Shown: positions 42,772-51,606 of the stretch, piece after piece
Layout: every line of letters begins with the position of its first letter
Numbering within the stretch: the first letter of the stretch is position 1
Source: Palsa-883 sp035486355
GTDB taxonomy: Bacteria > Pseudomonadota > Alphaproteobacteria > Acetobacterales > Acetobacteraceae
DNA: 64,000 nt
NCBI GenBank assembly: GCA_035486355.1
Contig: DATHNE010000263.1
Coordinates: forward strand, 1-64,000
Direction: 5' to 3'
The notes under the pieces: generated by a model
Databases searched by the model: none
What the model was told of the DNA's origin: nothing
What the model saw: only the letters and a program-made list of their open reading frames with translations
Program-made: the position numbers and the translations under genes

Positions 42772-43904
42772 GCGTCACCGCGGCCGAAGACGATGCCCCG
42801 CTCATCACGGAGGCGGAAACCCGCGTTGCGGTAGCGACGCAGCGTCAACTTATCTGGTGGCGGTTTAAAAAGCATAAGCTCGCGGTGATCAGCGCGGCGA
42901 TCGTTCTGGCATTTTATGTCATGGCCGCCTTTGCGGATGTGATCGCCTATTCCGAACCGTTCGACAGTCAGGCGGCACGCAGTTACATCCCGCCACAGCC
43001 GATCCACTGGTTCGACGCTGACGGACATTTCCATCCGCAGGTCTATGCGCTGAAGGGCAAGCGGGACCTCCGGACGTTCAAGCTGAGCTATGCGCCCGAC
43101 CCCAGCGACCGGCGCGATCTTGCGGTCTTCGCCCATGGCTATCCGTACCGCTTGTTTGGCCTGTTTCCGACCGATATCCATCTGCTGGGTGTCAGCAACG
43201 GCAATGCGACGGACGCTCTGTTCCTGTTTGGTACCGATCAGCTGGGGCGCGACGTGTTTTCCCGGCTGGTACTGGCGACACGCACCTCGCTGACGATCGG
43301 GCTGGTTGGGGTGACGCTCAGCCTGGTACTTGGTGTGCTGCTCGGCGGCATCTCGGGCCTGTATGGCGGCTGGGTGGACGTCGTCGTGCAGCGCGTGATC
43401 GAGATCCTACGCTCCATCCCCACCATTCCACTGTGGATGGGCCTCGCCGCCGCCATCCCCACAAGCTGGTCACCCGAGCAGGTGTATTTCGCCATCACCG
43501 TCATCATCTCGCTGATCGGCTGGACCGAGCTCGCACGTGTCGTGCGCGGCCGCTTCCTGGCCTTGCGGGAGGAAGATTTCATCACCGCCGCAGAACTCGC
43601 CGGCGCCTCGCGTCTGCGCATCATCTTCAAGCACATGGTGCCCAGCTTCCTGTCGCACATCATCGCCGCGATCAGCCTGGCGCTGCCGGCAATGATCATC
43701 AGCGAAACAACCTTGTCGTTCCTTGGCCTCGGCCTGCGCCCGCCGGCGATCTCCTGGGGCGTGATGTTGCAGGACGCGCAGAATCTGGAAACGCTGGGCC
43801 TGGCGCCTTGGCTGCTGGTTGCCGCGGTGCCGGTGATCATCGTGATCCTGGCGTTCAACTTCCTCGGCGACGGGCTGCGCGACGCAGCGGACCCCTATGG
43901 CTGA
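42768..43904 (+). CDS. ABC transporter permease, DppC/OppC type with long periplasmic loop
   Basis: A 378-residue permease, about 90 residues longer than the usual ~290. The surplus is a hydrophilic segment after the first membrane helix (roughly residues 55-140, from ADVIAYSEPFDSQAARSYIP to DIHLLGVSNGN), which probably faces the periplasm and may contact the long receptor. The rest is standard: FLFGTDQLGRDVFSRLV, ELAGASRLRIIFKHMVPSF and ETTLSFLGLGLRPPAISWGVM. Start at 42768 by ATGA overlap with the DppB-type gene. Confidence 0.92.
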   Translation: MSVTAAEDDAPLITEAETRVAVATQRQLIWWRFKKHKLAVISAAIVLAFYVMAAFADVIAYSEPFDSQAARSYIPPQPIHWFDADGHFHPQVYALKGKRDLRTFKLSYAPDPSDRRDLAVFAHGYPYRLFGLFPTDIHLLGVSNGNATDALFLFGTDQLGRDVFSRLVLATRTSLTIGLVGVTLSLVLGVLLGGISGLYGGWVDVVVQRVIEILRSIPTIPLWMGLAAAIPTSWSPEQVYFAITVIISLIGWTELARVVRGRFLALREEDFITAAELAGASRLRIIFKHMVPSFLSHIIAAISLALPAMIISETTLSFLGLGLRPPAISWGVMLQDAQNLETLGLAPWLLVAAVPVIIVILAFNFLGDGLRDAADPYG

Positions 43905-44907
43905 TCCGATCCTCTCCGTCCGCGACCTGCAGACGCATTTCATCGGCGACGAAGGCGTGGTGCGCGCCGTCGACGGCACGTCGTTCGATCTGTCCCCGGG
44001 ACAAACGCTCGGCATCGTCGGCGAATCCGGCTGCGGCAAAAGCGTCACCGCGCGCTCCATCCTGCGCATCGTCGAACGCCCCGGTCGTATCGTCGGCGGG
44101 CAGATCCTGCTGCGCCGCGCCGATAACAGCGTCGTCGATCTCACCCAGCTCCCACCTGACGGCGCGCAGATGCGCATGATCCGCGGCGGCGAAATCGGCC
44201 TGGTGTTCCAGGAGCCGATGAGCTCCCTTTCCACCTTCCACACCATCGGCAATCAGCTCATCGAGGCGATCCGCCTGCATGCGAAACTGTCAAAGCGCGC
44301 CGCCCGCACCCGCGCGATCGAGCTGCTGGCGATGGTCGGCATCCCCCGTCCGGCGCAACGCATCGACGCCTATTCGTTCGAACTGTCGGGCGGCCTGCGC
44401 CAACGGGTGATGATCGCACTCGCGCTGGCGGCCGAGCCGCGCATCCTGATCGCCGACGAACCGACCACCGCACTGGATGTCACCACCCAGGCGCAGATCC
44501 TTGAACTGATCCGGCGCCTGCAGCAGGAACGCGGCCTGGCGGTGATCCTGATCACGCACGATATGGGCGTTATCGCGGAAATGACCGACCACGTCGTGGT
44601 GATGTATCTCGGCCACGAGGTCGAGAAAGGCCCGGTGGACGCGATCTTCCACGCACCGGCCCATCCGTATACGCGATCGTTGCTGCGCTCGATCCCCTCG
44701 GTGCTGGCGGAACCGCGCTCGCGTTTGGCGACAATCTCGGGCTCGATCCCGCACCCGTTCGCCCGCCCACCCGGCTGCCCATTCCATCCACGCTGCCCGG
44801 ACTACATGCGCGGCACCTGCGACAAGGCCTTTCCGGCCGAGGTCGCGATCGGCGCGCAACACGCCGCCGCCTGCTTCCTGCACACCGCGCGGGCGACTGC
44901 GGCGTGA
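43897..44907 (+). CDS. ABC transporter ATP-binding protein, DppD/OppD type
   Basis: A 336-residue ATPase: Walker A GESGCGKSVTARS, Q-loop LVFQEPMSSLS, signature LSGGLRQRVMIALALAAEP (LSGGLRQR), Walker B ILIADEPTTALDV and the switch His in LITHDMG. The C-terminal oligopeptide extension contains Cys residues in GCPFHPRCPDYMRGTCDKAFP, which in this subfamily may bind a metal cluster. It overlaps the permease stop by eight bases. Confidence 0.95.
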   Translation: MADPILSVRDLQTHFIGDEGVVRAVDGTSFDLSPGQTLGIVGESGCGKSVTARSILRIVERPGRIVGGQILLRRADNSVVDLTQLPPDGAQMRMIRGGEIGLVFQEPMSSLSTFHTIGNQLIEAIRLHAKLSKRAARTRAIELLAMVGIPRPAQRIDAYSFELSGGLRQRVMIALALAAEPRILIADEPTTALDVTTQAQILELIRRLQQERGLAVILITHDMGVIAEMTDHVVVMYLGHEVEKGPVDAIFHAPAHPYTRSLLRSIPSVLAEPRSRLATISGSIPHPFARPPGCPFHPRCPDYMRGTCDKAFPAEVAIGAQHAAACFLHTARATAA

Positions 44908-45926
44908 GCGCGACCCGCGCCGTTCTGGAAGTGCGCGGCCTGCGCAAGTACTTTCCGCTCCGCGGCGGGCTATTCAACCGCAATGCTGGCACGGTACGCG
45001 CGGTCGATGATGTCAGCTTCGGCATCGCCCGTGGGGAGACATTGTCGCTGGTCGGTGAATCCGGCTGCGGCAAGACCACCACCTCGCGCTGTATCCTGCG
45101 CGCGATCACCCCCACCGGCGGGGAGATCCGTTTCCGGAGCGAGACGGGTGACGAAATCGATGTCGCGACGCTCGACCGCAAATCGCTGCGCCCGCTACGC
45201 CGGCAGATGCAGATGATCTTCCAGGATCCGTTCTCGTCCCTGAACCCCCGCATGACGATCGCCGAGATCATTGGCGAGCCGCTGCTGGTGAACGGCATGA
45301 AGAACACCGTTGCACGCAATGCAAGGGTAGCGGAGCTGCTGGAGCTCGTGCACTTACCGCGCGCCTATCTGAACCGCTTTCCTCACGCGTTTTCGGGCGG
45401 GCAGCGGCAACGCATCGGCATCGCCCGCGCGCTGGCACTGAACCCGGCGTTGATCGTTGCGGATGAACCGGTCTCCGCGCTGGACGTTTCGGTTCAGGCA
45501 CAGATCGTCAACCTCCTGCTGGAACTGCAGGACCGGCTGGGCCTCGCCTATCTGTTCGTGGCGCATGACCTGTCCGTGGTGAAGCATGTCAGCCACCGCG
45601 TCGCGGTGATGTATGCCGGCCGCATCGTCGAGATCGCGCCGACCGCGGAACTGTTTACCACGCCGCGCCACCCCTATACCGAGGCGCTGCTCTCCGCCGT
45701 GCCGGTGCCCGACCCGCGCCAACGTGCGAAGCGCATCGTGCTGGAGGGTGAGGTGGCCGATCCCTCCAATCCACCTTCAGGCTGCCATTTCCATCCACGC
45801 TGCCGCTATGCCACCGAGGCGTGTCGGCAGACTGTTCCCGATTTGCAGGAAATCGCACCGGGCCACGCGGTGCGCTGCCTGCGCGCGACGGACCTGTCAC
45901 TGGCAGGGGTGACAGCGACGGCCTGA
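44904..45926 (+). CDS. ABC transporter ATP-binding protein, DppF/OppF type
   Basis: The second ATPase, 340 residues: Walker A GESGCGKTTTSRC, MIFQDPFSSLNPRMT, signature FSGGQRQRIGIARALALNP, Walker B LIVADEPVSALDV, switch LFVAHDLSVV and the C-terminal GCHFHPRCRYATEAC. Start is GTG at 44904 within a GTGA overlap with the previous gene. With the two permeases and the receptor it completes one importer. It may also power the ATPase-less permease pair at 35083-36953, which is inference. Confidence 0.95.
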   Translation: MSATRAVLEVRGLRKYFPLRGGLFNRNAGTVRAVDDVSFGIARGETLSLVGESGCGKTTTSRCILRAITPTGGEIRFRSETGDEIDVATLDRKSLRPLRRQMQMIFQDPFSSLNPRMTIAEIIGEPLLVNGMKNTVARNARVAELLELVHLPRAYLNRFPHAFSGGQRQRIGIARALALNPALIVADEPVSALDVSVQAQIVNLLLELQDRLGLAYLFVAHDLSVVKHVSHRVAVMYAGRIVEIAPTAELFTTPRHPYTEALLSAVPVPDPRQRAKRIVLEGEVADPSNPPSGCHFHPRCRYATEACRQTVPDLQEIAPGHAVRCLRATDLSLAGVTATA

Positions 45927-45944
45927 CCGGCCCACAAGGGCGGC

Positions 45945-47072
45945 ATGGATCCAGCCGCCCTGCCCGAACCTGTCGTCAGGACCGGCGCCATCATCGCGGT
46001 GCGCCTGTTCGATGTGGCCTACGCCATCGATCTCGCCACGGTGGAGCGGGTGTGGGCCGCGCAGGCACGCCCCGCCAGCCGCGGCCGGTTGACCGCGACG
46101 CCGCCCAAGGCGGTGGCGTTCGACGTGCCGCCGGTGGCGCTGGTGCTCGACCCGATCACGCTGGTATTGGATCGCGCCACCGTCGCGGTCGAGGTCTCCG
46201 CCCGGGTCTACGATTTCGGTGCGATATCGATTTCCGTGCGTGTGCCGGTGCGCGACCTGGCGTGGTCCGACTTCGTCGCGCTTGTCTCGGCGGTGGATCG
46301 TTGTGTCGGCGAGGACCAGCCCGATCCCTGGGCCGATCTGCTGCATCAGCTCCGCACCGCGATTACCCCAGGCCTGCGGCGCCCCGGCGCCTCCTCGGCG
46401 TTGCAGGAGGGTTATCTGATCGGCGTGGTGCACACGTTCGATCAGGAGATGACAGCGAGCCGGTTGCAGGAGCGTGTCGATCTGGTGCCGCTGCTGTCGG
46501 GTGAGCGGCGGCGCCTGTCCGATGGTGCGCGGCAGGATCTGCTGCGGCAACGCTTTTCCTATTACACCGATGATCTCGTCGTGCTCACCTGGGATCGCGC
46601 GTTCATCCTGGAGCCGCGTGGTGACTCAGATGTGATCGATGTGTTGGAAGTCGCCAACGCGCAGTTGCTGGAGATGCGCTATTACGATGAGCTGCTGGAT
46701 GACGAACTGCCGCGGATGTACGATCGGGTGGCGGCGGAGCGCGGCAGGTTGGCGTTGCTGTCGGCGCGGCGTTTCGCCAATCTCGCGCGGTGCTTCCAGA
46801 CCTTGGTCGCCGAGGTCACCGAGCTGACAGAACGCGTGGATAACGCGCTGCAGGTCACCGAGGATGTCTATCTCGCACGTATCTACAGCGCGGCGCTGGA
46901 ATTGTTCCGAGTCTCGACGGTGAGTGCGGCGGTGGACCGCAAGCTGGCGATCATTCGCGACACGTATTCGGCGCTGTATGACGAGGCATCGAGCAGCCGC
47001 TCGGAGTTGCTGGAAATACTCGTCGTGCTGCTAATCGTCGTGGAAATCGTGCTAGCCATCATCCGGCCGTAA
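45945..47072 (+). CDS. RMD1/DUF155-family protein with C-terminal membrane anchor
   Basis: A 375-residue protein resembling the RMD1/DUF155 family, which in eukaryotes acts at mitochondria. The family end is seen as DRKLAIIRDTYSALYDEASSSRSELLEILVVLLIVVEIVLAIIR, giving a membrane helix at about 352-373. The central region has FSYYTDDLVVLTWDRAFILEP, and a coiled-coil-like helical part from about residue 240. The bacterial role is unknown. It follows the ABC operon by 18 bases and may be cotranscribed; a functional link is not evident. Confidence 0.7.
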   Translation: MDPAALPEPVVRTGAIIAVRLFDVAYAIDLATVERVWAAQARPASRGRLTATPPKAVAFDVPPVALVLDPITLVLDRATVAVEVSARVYDFGAISISVRVPVRDLAWSDFVALVSAVDRCVGEDQPDPWADLLHQLRTAITPGLRRPGASSALQEGYLIGVVHTFDQEMTASRLQERVDLVPLLSGERRRLSDGARQDLLRQRFSYYTDDLVVLTWDRAFILEPRGDSDVIDVLEVANAQLLEMRYYDELLDDELPRMYDRVAAERGRLALLSARRFANLARCFQTLVAEVTELTERVDNALQVTEDVYLARIYSAALELFRVSTVSAAVDRKLAIIRDTYSALYDEASSSRSELLEILVVLLIVVEIVLAIIRP

Positions 47073-47080
47073 CGAGCTGA

Positions 47081-47109
47081 ATACCTCTCCCACTTCGTGG
47101 ACGAGGTAT
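47081..47109. terminator. Hairpin between convergent genes
   Basis: ATACCTC-TC-CCAC (47081-47093), TTC, GTGG-AC-GAGGTAT (47097-47109) pair with two mismatches. It lies between the RMD1-like gene stop (47072) and the ThDP-enzyme stop (47115). It is a diverged member of the CTCTCCC palindrome family. Confidence 0.6.
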
Positions 47110-47114
47110 ATTGG

Positions 47115-48884
47115 CTATCCCCCGCCCCGCGTCATCAGCGTCGTCATCGCCGGTGTGTAGCCCGGCGTCACGTGCACATCCACCACTGCCACCCCACCCG
47201 CATCCACCACAGCGACCGCCTGTGCAAACACTGCTTCCAGCTCCCCTGCCTCGGCCACCGGCCCGAACCCTGTCGCCCCCTGTGCCCGCGCCAATCCCGC
47301 ATGATCCAGATCCGGATCGGAAATCCTTTGTCCAATCCAGCGATTTTCCACCGGCCGCCCCCGCATCCGCGCGACGCGCTCCTGATGCAGCTCGTCATTG
47401 AAGAACGATCGGTTGTTCGCCACCACGACGAGCAGCGGAATGCGGTAATGCACCGCGGTCCACAGCGCGGTGACCCCCATCAGGAAATCGCCATCGCCGC
47501 AGATCGCTACTGGAAGCCGCCCGGTCCCCATCAACGCCAATGCCGCGCCGACGCCGATCCCCGGCCCCGCCCCGATCCCACCGCCACCGTCGCTGCCCAG
47601 GAAGTCGAGCGGATGGCGGAATGGCCACGATGCCCCATCCCAACTGATCGGTAGGTGCAGCAGAGACACCACGCGCCCGCACACCGCGCGCCGCAACGCC
47701 GCTGCCAGCAGCGGCACATTGATCGCGCCCGGGGGCGGCGCATCAGCCGCGGTGACCGCTGTCTCCACCGTCGCGGCGACAGTCCCGCCCCCCAGCGCCT
47801 CAAGCATCGCCGCCACCACCGGATCAGGTTCGGCCGCCAGGAACAGATCGACCGGCGGCAGGCCTTGGTGGTCCATGCTCCAACCATTGTGCAGCGTGTG
47901 GTCCAACGACACTTGGATCACCCGCCCCGTCGCATGCGCCGCGCGCAAGGTGCCAGCCAGATCCACCCAATCTAAGCTCAGGATCACGTCCGCCTCGGCG
48001 ATCGCGCGCCCGGTGTCTGGCACCGCAAACGTCGCGGGCGCCCCAACATGGAGCCGATGGTCAGTGGGAAATGCCGCGCCGGGTTTCAAATCGGTCGCCA
48101 CGCGCGCCGCCAACGCCTCAGCCAGCGCGACACGCTGTGCCCAGGCCAGCGGATCGCGCGACACGCGTCCTATCAGGATCAGCGGCCGCGCCGCGCTGCG
48201 CAGCATCGCGACCGCCTGTGCCACCTGCGTGGCCGGCGCTGCCGACGTCATCGCCGGCACATACCGCGCCAGATCCAGCGGCGGGAGCGGCGTCTCCAGG
48301 GGCGCCTCCTGCATCGCCGCGTCGAGGTTCACATACACCGGCCCACAGGGTGCCGTGCGCGCCATCCAGAACGCCCGCAGCAACGCCTCACGCGCCGCCT
48401 CGGGGGACGCCGGCTGCGCATCCCACTTCACGTAGTTCCGTACAATCGCCCCCTGATCCTGCGCGGTGTGCAGCCAGTCGATCCAGGGCCGCCGCTTCGA
48501 TGCGTCCACCGGACCAGTGGCGCCCAGCACCAGCACCGGCATACGATCGCCCCAGGCATTGAAGATCGCCATGGTCGCGTGAAACAGACCGACATTGGAA
48601 TGAACCACCACGGCCATTGGCGTGCCGGTCACCTTGGCCCAACCCTGCGCGATCGCGACCGCGTGCTCCTCGTGCAGGCACAACAGCATCTGTGGCGTGG
48701 TGTTGCCCAGGTGGTTCACCAGGCTGTCGTGCAGGCCGCGATAGCTGGCGCCCGGGTTCAGCGCGACATAGGGGATTTGCAGCGCGCGTAGCACCTCGGC
48801 AACGACATCGCTGCCGAACAGCGCGTTACCCCCCGGCAGCGAAGCGGGGCGTTCGATCGGTGTGGTCCCAGGTTGATTGGTCAT
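47115..48884 (-). CDS. Thiamine diphosphate-dependent enzyme (acetolactate synthase/decarboxylase-like)
   Basis: A 589-residue ThDP enzyme. N-terminal part: VVAEVLRALQIPYVALNPGAS, the catalytic-Glu-type segment LLCLHEEHAVAIAQGWAKVTG and VVVHSNVGLFHATMAIFNAW. The C-terminal cofactor motif GDGDFLMGVTALWTAVHYRIPLLVVVANNRSF is complete with GDG and Asn-Asn. It resembles benzoylformate/phosphonopyruvate decarboxylase and acetolactate synthase-like proteins; the reaction is open. The start at 48884 is preceded by GGAGGGGAG. The following gene on the same strand encodes a periplasmic-binding-fold protein across a repeat. Confidence 0.85.
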   Translation of the reverse strand: MTNQPGTTPIERPASLPGGNALFGSDVVAEVLRALQIPYVALNPGASYRGLHDSLVNHLGNTTPQMLLCLHEEHAVAIAQGWAKVTGTPMAVVVHSNVGLFHATMAIFNAWGDRMPVLVLGATGPVDASKRRPWIDWLHTAQDQGAIVRNYVKWDAQPASPEAAREALLRAFWMARTAPCGPVYVNLDAAMQEAPLETPLPPLDLARYVPAMTSAAPATQVAQAVAMLRSAARPLILIGRVSRDPLAWAQRVALAEALAARVATDLKPGAAFPTDHRLHVGAPATFAVPDTGRAIAEADVILSLDWVDLAGTLRAAHATGRVIQVSLDHTLHNGWSMDHQGLPPVDLFLAAEPDPVVAAMLEALGGGTVAATVETAVTAADAPPPGAINVPLLAAALRRAVCGRVVSLLHLPISWDGASWPFRHPLDFLGSDGGGGIGAGPGIGVGAALALMGTGRLPVAICGDGDFLMGVTALWTAVHYRIPLLVVVANNRSFFNDELHQERVARMRGRPVENRWIGQRISDPDLDHAGLARAQGATGFGPVAEAGELEAVFAQAVAVVDAGGVAVVDVHVTPGYTPAMTTLMTRGGG

Positions 48885-48917
48885 GGCCGCTCCCCTCCCT
48901 AGTTTTTGCTGGCTGCC

Positions 48918-49040
48918 GTCCTGGCGTGACTTGGCCGCGGCATCCACGCCTGTCTTGGTTCAGCGAAGCCAAGGCGCGGATGCCGGGCCGGAGCCTGTCC
49001 TCGGGTCGGCCTCCGGCCGAGCCCGGGGGCCCGGCATGAC
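48918..49040. repeat. Dispersed palindromic repeat (copy 5)
   Basis: Runs from GTCCTGGCGTGACTTGGCC to GGGGGCCCGGCATGAC, with internal GGATGCCGGGCCGGAGCCTG and GGTCGGCCTCCGGCCGAGCC. Nearly the same layout as copy 3. It separates the ThDP enzyme gene from its upstream neighbour on the minus strand. Confidence 0.75.
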
Positions 49041-49049
49041 GCGGACAGA

Positions 49050-50042
49050 CTACAACTTGAACGCCTCGAACGTCGCCGGATGGAACAGCTCCTCGACCGT
49101 CACCAACCGCGGCGACAGCCCTTGCCCATAATGGTGCCGCAGAAACGTATCCAGCACATGCCGGTTGGCCTTCACACCATACGACCAGAAATCCTGCCCC
49201 ATCAGCGCGCGCACCTTGCGCAACTGCTCCTCGACGAACGGCATCGTCACCTTGGTTGCCGCAACATCCGTCAACTTCGCCAACGCGCGCTGCTTCGACT
49301 GCTCGAACGCCTTCAGCAATGCCCCTGGCAACCACGGATGCGCCTCGGCAATCGTCCGCCGCAACCCCAGCACATGCATGATCGGAAAGATCCGCGTGCG
49401 GCGGAAATAATCCGCTGCCGTCACATCCGGCTCGGGAAATAGCCACCCCACACGCGGATCGCCGCGATCGAACGCGGCCGGCGCGCGCGGCGCGATGATG
49501 CCGTCGATTTCGCCCGCCTCCAGCATCGCCGACAGCGTTGTGTCCGCCGGAGCATCCTCCAGCCGCACATCCGCTGGCAGGCTCAGCGCGATCTTCTCCA
49601 TCCGCCCCGGCTGCTCCAGCCCGCCGCGCACCCAGGTGATGTCGGCACAGCGCACGCCGTACTCTTCCTCCAGCAGCGCGCGCGCCCAGACGCAGGCGGT
49701 GAGCTGATATTCCGGCGTGCCGATGCGGCGGCCACGCAAATCTTCCGGCCGCGCAATACCCCGATCCGTCCGCACCACAATCGAGGTGTGCCGGAACGCG
49801 CGCGACGGATACACCGGAATGCCGACATAGGGATTGTCGCCACGCGCCGTCTTCACCGTGAAGCTGCTCAGCGACAGCTCGCACACGTCGAACTCGGCAT
49901 GGCGGAAGGCGCGGAAGAAGATCTCCTCCGGCTCCAGCTTCATGAACACCGGATCGACGCCATCAATGCGCGCCTCGCCGTCGAACAGCGGACGCATCCG
50001 GTCGTAATCGCCGATCGCCACTGACAGGCGCAGATCGCTCAT
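49050..50042 (-). CDS. 4,5-dihydroxyphthalate decarboxylase-like / periplasmic-binding-fold protein
   Basis: A 330-residue protein of the family annotated as 4,5-dihydroxyphthalate decarboxylase, which has a substrate-binding-protein fold. It begins LRLSVAIGDYDRMRPLFDGE and has EFDVCELSLSSFTVKTARGDNPYVGIPVYPSRAFRHTSI and GRRIGTPEYQLTACVWARALLEEEYG. No signal peptide is visible from the chosen start at 50042 (MSDLRLSV), so it should be cytoplasmic, fitting an enzyme rather than a receptor. Substrate specificity is unproven. Probably cotranscribed with the ThDP enzyme. Confidence 0.78.
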   Translation of the reverse strand: MSDLRLSVAIGDYDRMRPLFDGEARIDGVDPVFMKLEPEEIFFRAFRHAEFDVCELSLSSFTVKTARGDNPYVGIPVYPSRAFRHTSIVVRTDRGIARPEDLRGRRIGTPEYQLTACVWARALLEEEYGVRCADITWVRGGLEQPGRMEKIALSLPADVRLEDAPADTTLSAMLEAGEIDGIIAPRAPAAFDRGDPRVGWLFPEPDVTAADYFRRTRIFPIMHVLGLRRTIAEAHPWLPGALLKAFEQSKQRALAKLTDVAATKVTMPFVEEQLRKVRALMGQDFWSYGVKANRHVLDTFLRHHYGQGLSPRLVTVEELFHPATFEAFKL

Positions 50043-50083
50043 CCGTTGTCCTCCCCGCGCGGGCGTCGCGGCGGAGGGGCCTG

Positions 50084-50641
50084 TCACACCATCGGCAGCA
50101 TGCGGCGCAGCACGCCGTCACGCAGGACGTAATGGTGGATCAGCGCCGCCGCCGCGTGCAGCCCAGCCAGGATCAGCGTGCCATTCGCCGCCAGCGCATG
50201 CCAGCCACCGATCAACTGACGCAGTGGTTTATTGCTCGGATCGAACGCCGGCACGGTGAACAGGTTATAGATCACGTCGCCGCGCGCCCAGACATTGGCC
50301 AATCCCAGCCCCAGCGTCACCAGCACCAGCCCATACAGCGCGCCATGGGTCATCCGCGCCGCGACCTGCATCCAGGCGCTACCGACGCCGGGCAACCGGC
50401 TCCCCCGGGTCAGCCGCCAGATCGCGCGCAGCACAAACACACCCAGCAGCGTCACGCCCAGCGTCATGTGCAGCGAGCGATAATCCACCCGCAGCGGGCC
50501 ACTGGGGGCAAAATCGATGGTCTGCCCGATGACCCACAGCAGCCCGACCAGCACGGCCGTGGCCCAGTGCAGGGCAATCGTGCCGCGGTCGTACTGCTCC
50601 CCCGGGGCCTCGGCGGGTGAACCGTCGTTGCCGGTACGCAT
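50084..50641 (-). CDS. Cytochrome b561 family protein
   Basis: A 185-residue di-haem membrane protein with four hydrophobic segments. Likely haem ligands are His in ALHWATAVLVG, SLHMTLGVTLLG, AARMTHGALYG and AGLHAAAALIHHYV. Members pass electrons between the quinone pool and periplasmic or superoxide/oxygen acceptors. It lies between an enzyme gene and the iron exporter gene, all on the minus strand, with an 8-base gap to the iron exporter. An operon is likely; a joint role in redox or iron balance is inference. Confidence 0.9.
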   Translation of the reverse strand: MRTGNDGSPAEAPGEQYDRGTIALHWATAVLVGLLWVIGQTIDFAPSGPLRVDYRSLHMTLGVTLLGVFVLRAIWRLTRGSRLPGVGSAWMQVAARMTHGALYGLVLVTLGLGLANVWARGDVIYNLFTVPAFDPSNKPLRQLIGGWHALAANGTLILAGLHAAAALIHHYVLRDGVLRRMLPMV

Positions 50642-50649
50642 GCAATCCT

Positions 50650-51606
50650 CTAGCTGCTGCCGATCAAAATCCCGGTCGCGAACACCAGCGCGCCGCCGAA
50701 CATCACCTGGAACGCGGCCGAGAACGGCGGCGTGTCCATGTATTTCCAGCGGATCCAGCTAATTACCGCCAGCTCCACCACCACCACAGCAAACGCGATC
50801 GAGGTGGCGGTCCAGAAACTGGGGAGCAGGAACGGCAGCGTGTGGCCGATCCCGCCCAGCGTGGTCATCAGCCCGCAGATGGCGCCGCGGATCCACGGCG
50901 CGCCGCGTCCGGTCAAGCTGCCGTTGTCCGACAGCGCCTCGGCAAACCCCATCGAGATGCCGGCGCCCAGCGACGCCGCCAGCCCCACCGCGAATGCATC
51001 CCAAGACCGCCCGGTGGCGAACGCCGCAGCGAACAGCGGCGCCAGGGTCGACACCGACCCGTCCATCAGCCCCGCCAACCCCGGCTGGATCACGCGCAGC
51101 ACGAACAGCCGATGCTCGGCCTCGTCCTCCTTCGCGCGCACCCCTTCCGGCAGGTTCGCTTCCTTTAGCCGCATCGCGATGTGCTCGTGCTCCACCTCGG
51201 CCTCGGCGAGGTCGCCCAGCAGCCGGCGGATCGAGGCATCCGTCGTGCGCGAGGCTGCCCGGCGGTAGAAACGCTGGGTTTCCGCCTCCATGATCTCGGC
51301 GAGCGGACGCACCGAATCTAGGCCCAGTGGACGGATCTGCCAGATCGGCTTGTGCTGGATGAAGCCACGAATGTCCTGACGACGGATCAGCGGGATATGT
51401 TCGCCAAACTTCTCCTGGTACAGCTCGATCAGCCGCCGGCGGTGCTCGCCCTCCTCGCCGGCCATTTCCGCGAACATATTGGCACTGGCGGCGTAGTTCT
51501 CCCGCAGGCCTTCCGCGATGTCGGCATAGATGCGCCCGTCCTCCTCCTCGTTGGCAATCGCGAGGGCGAGGACTTCTCGTTCTGTCAGCTCGGAAAAATT
51601 TCGCAT
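50650..51606 (-). CDS. mbfA: Membrane-bound ferritin-like iron exporter (MbfA)
   Basis: A 318-residue fusion of a cytoplasmic rubrerythrin/ferritin-like domain and a VIT1/CCC1-type membrane domain. The first carries di-iron helices with EEDGRIYADIAEGLREN, MAGEEGEHRRRL and AEAEVEHEHIAMRL; the second has AVGLAASLGAGISMGFAEALS and later hydrophobic helices. This architecture is the MbfA protein described in Bradyrhizobium and Agrobacterium, which exports iron and protects against iron and peroxide stress under Irr control. The upstream gap has ATGCG-N7-CGCAT (51656-51672); whether a regulator binds it is unknown. Confidence 0.9.
   Translation of the reverse strand: MRNFSELTEREVLALAIANEEEDGRIYADIAEGLRENYAASANMFAEMAGEEGEHRRRLIELYQEKFGEHIPLIRRQDIRGFIQHKPIWQIRPLGLDSVRPLAEIMEAETQRFYRRAASRTTDASIRRLLGDLAEAEVEHEHIAMRLKEANLPEGVRAKEDEAEHRLFVLRVIQPGLAGLMDGSVSTLAPLFAAAFATGRSWDAFAVGLAASLGAGISMGFAEALSDNGSLTGRGAPWIRGAICGLMTTLGGIGHTLPFLLPSFWTATSIAFAVVVVELAVISWIRWKYMDTPPFSAAFQVMFGGALVFATGILIGSS

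Noticed and set aside
13661..49040. Possible CRISPR array from the repeated GTCATGGCCCG units
   Set aside because: The copies are kilobases apart, longer than CRISPR repeats, inverted at their ends and without regular spacers or cas genes.
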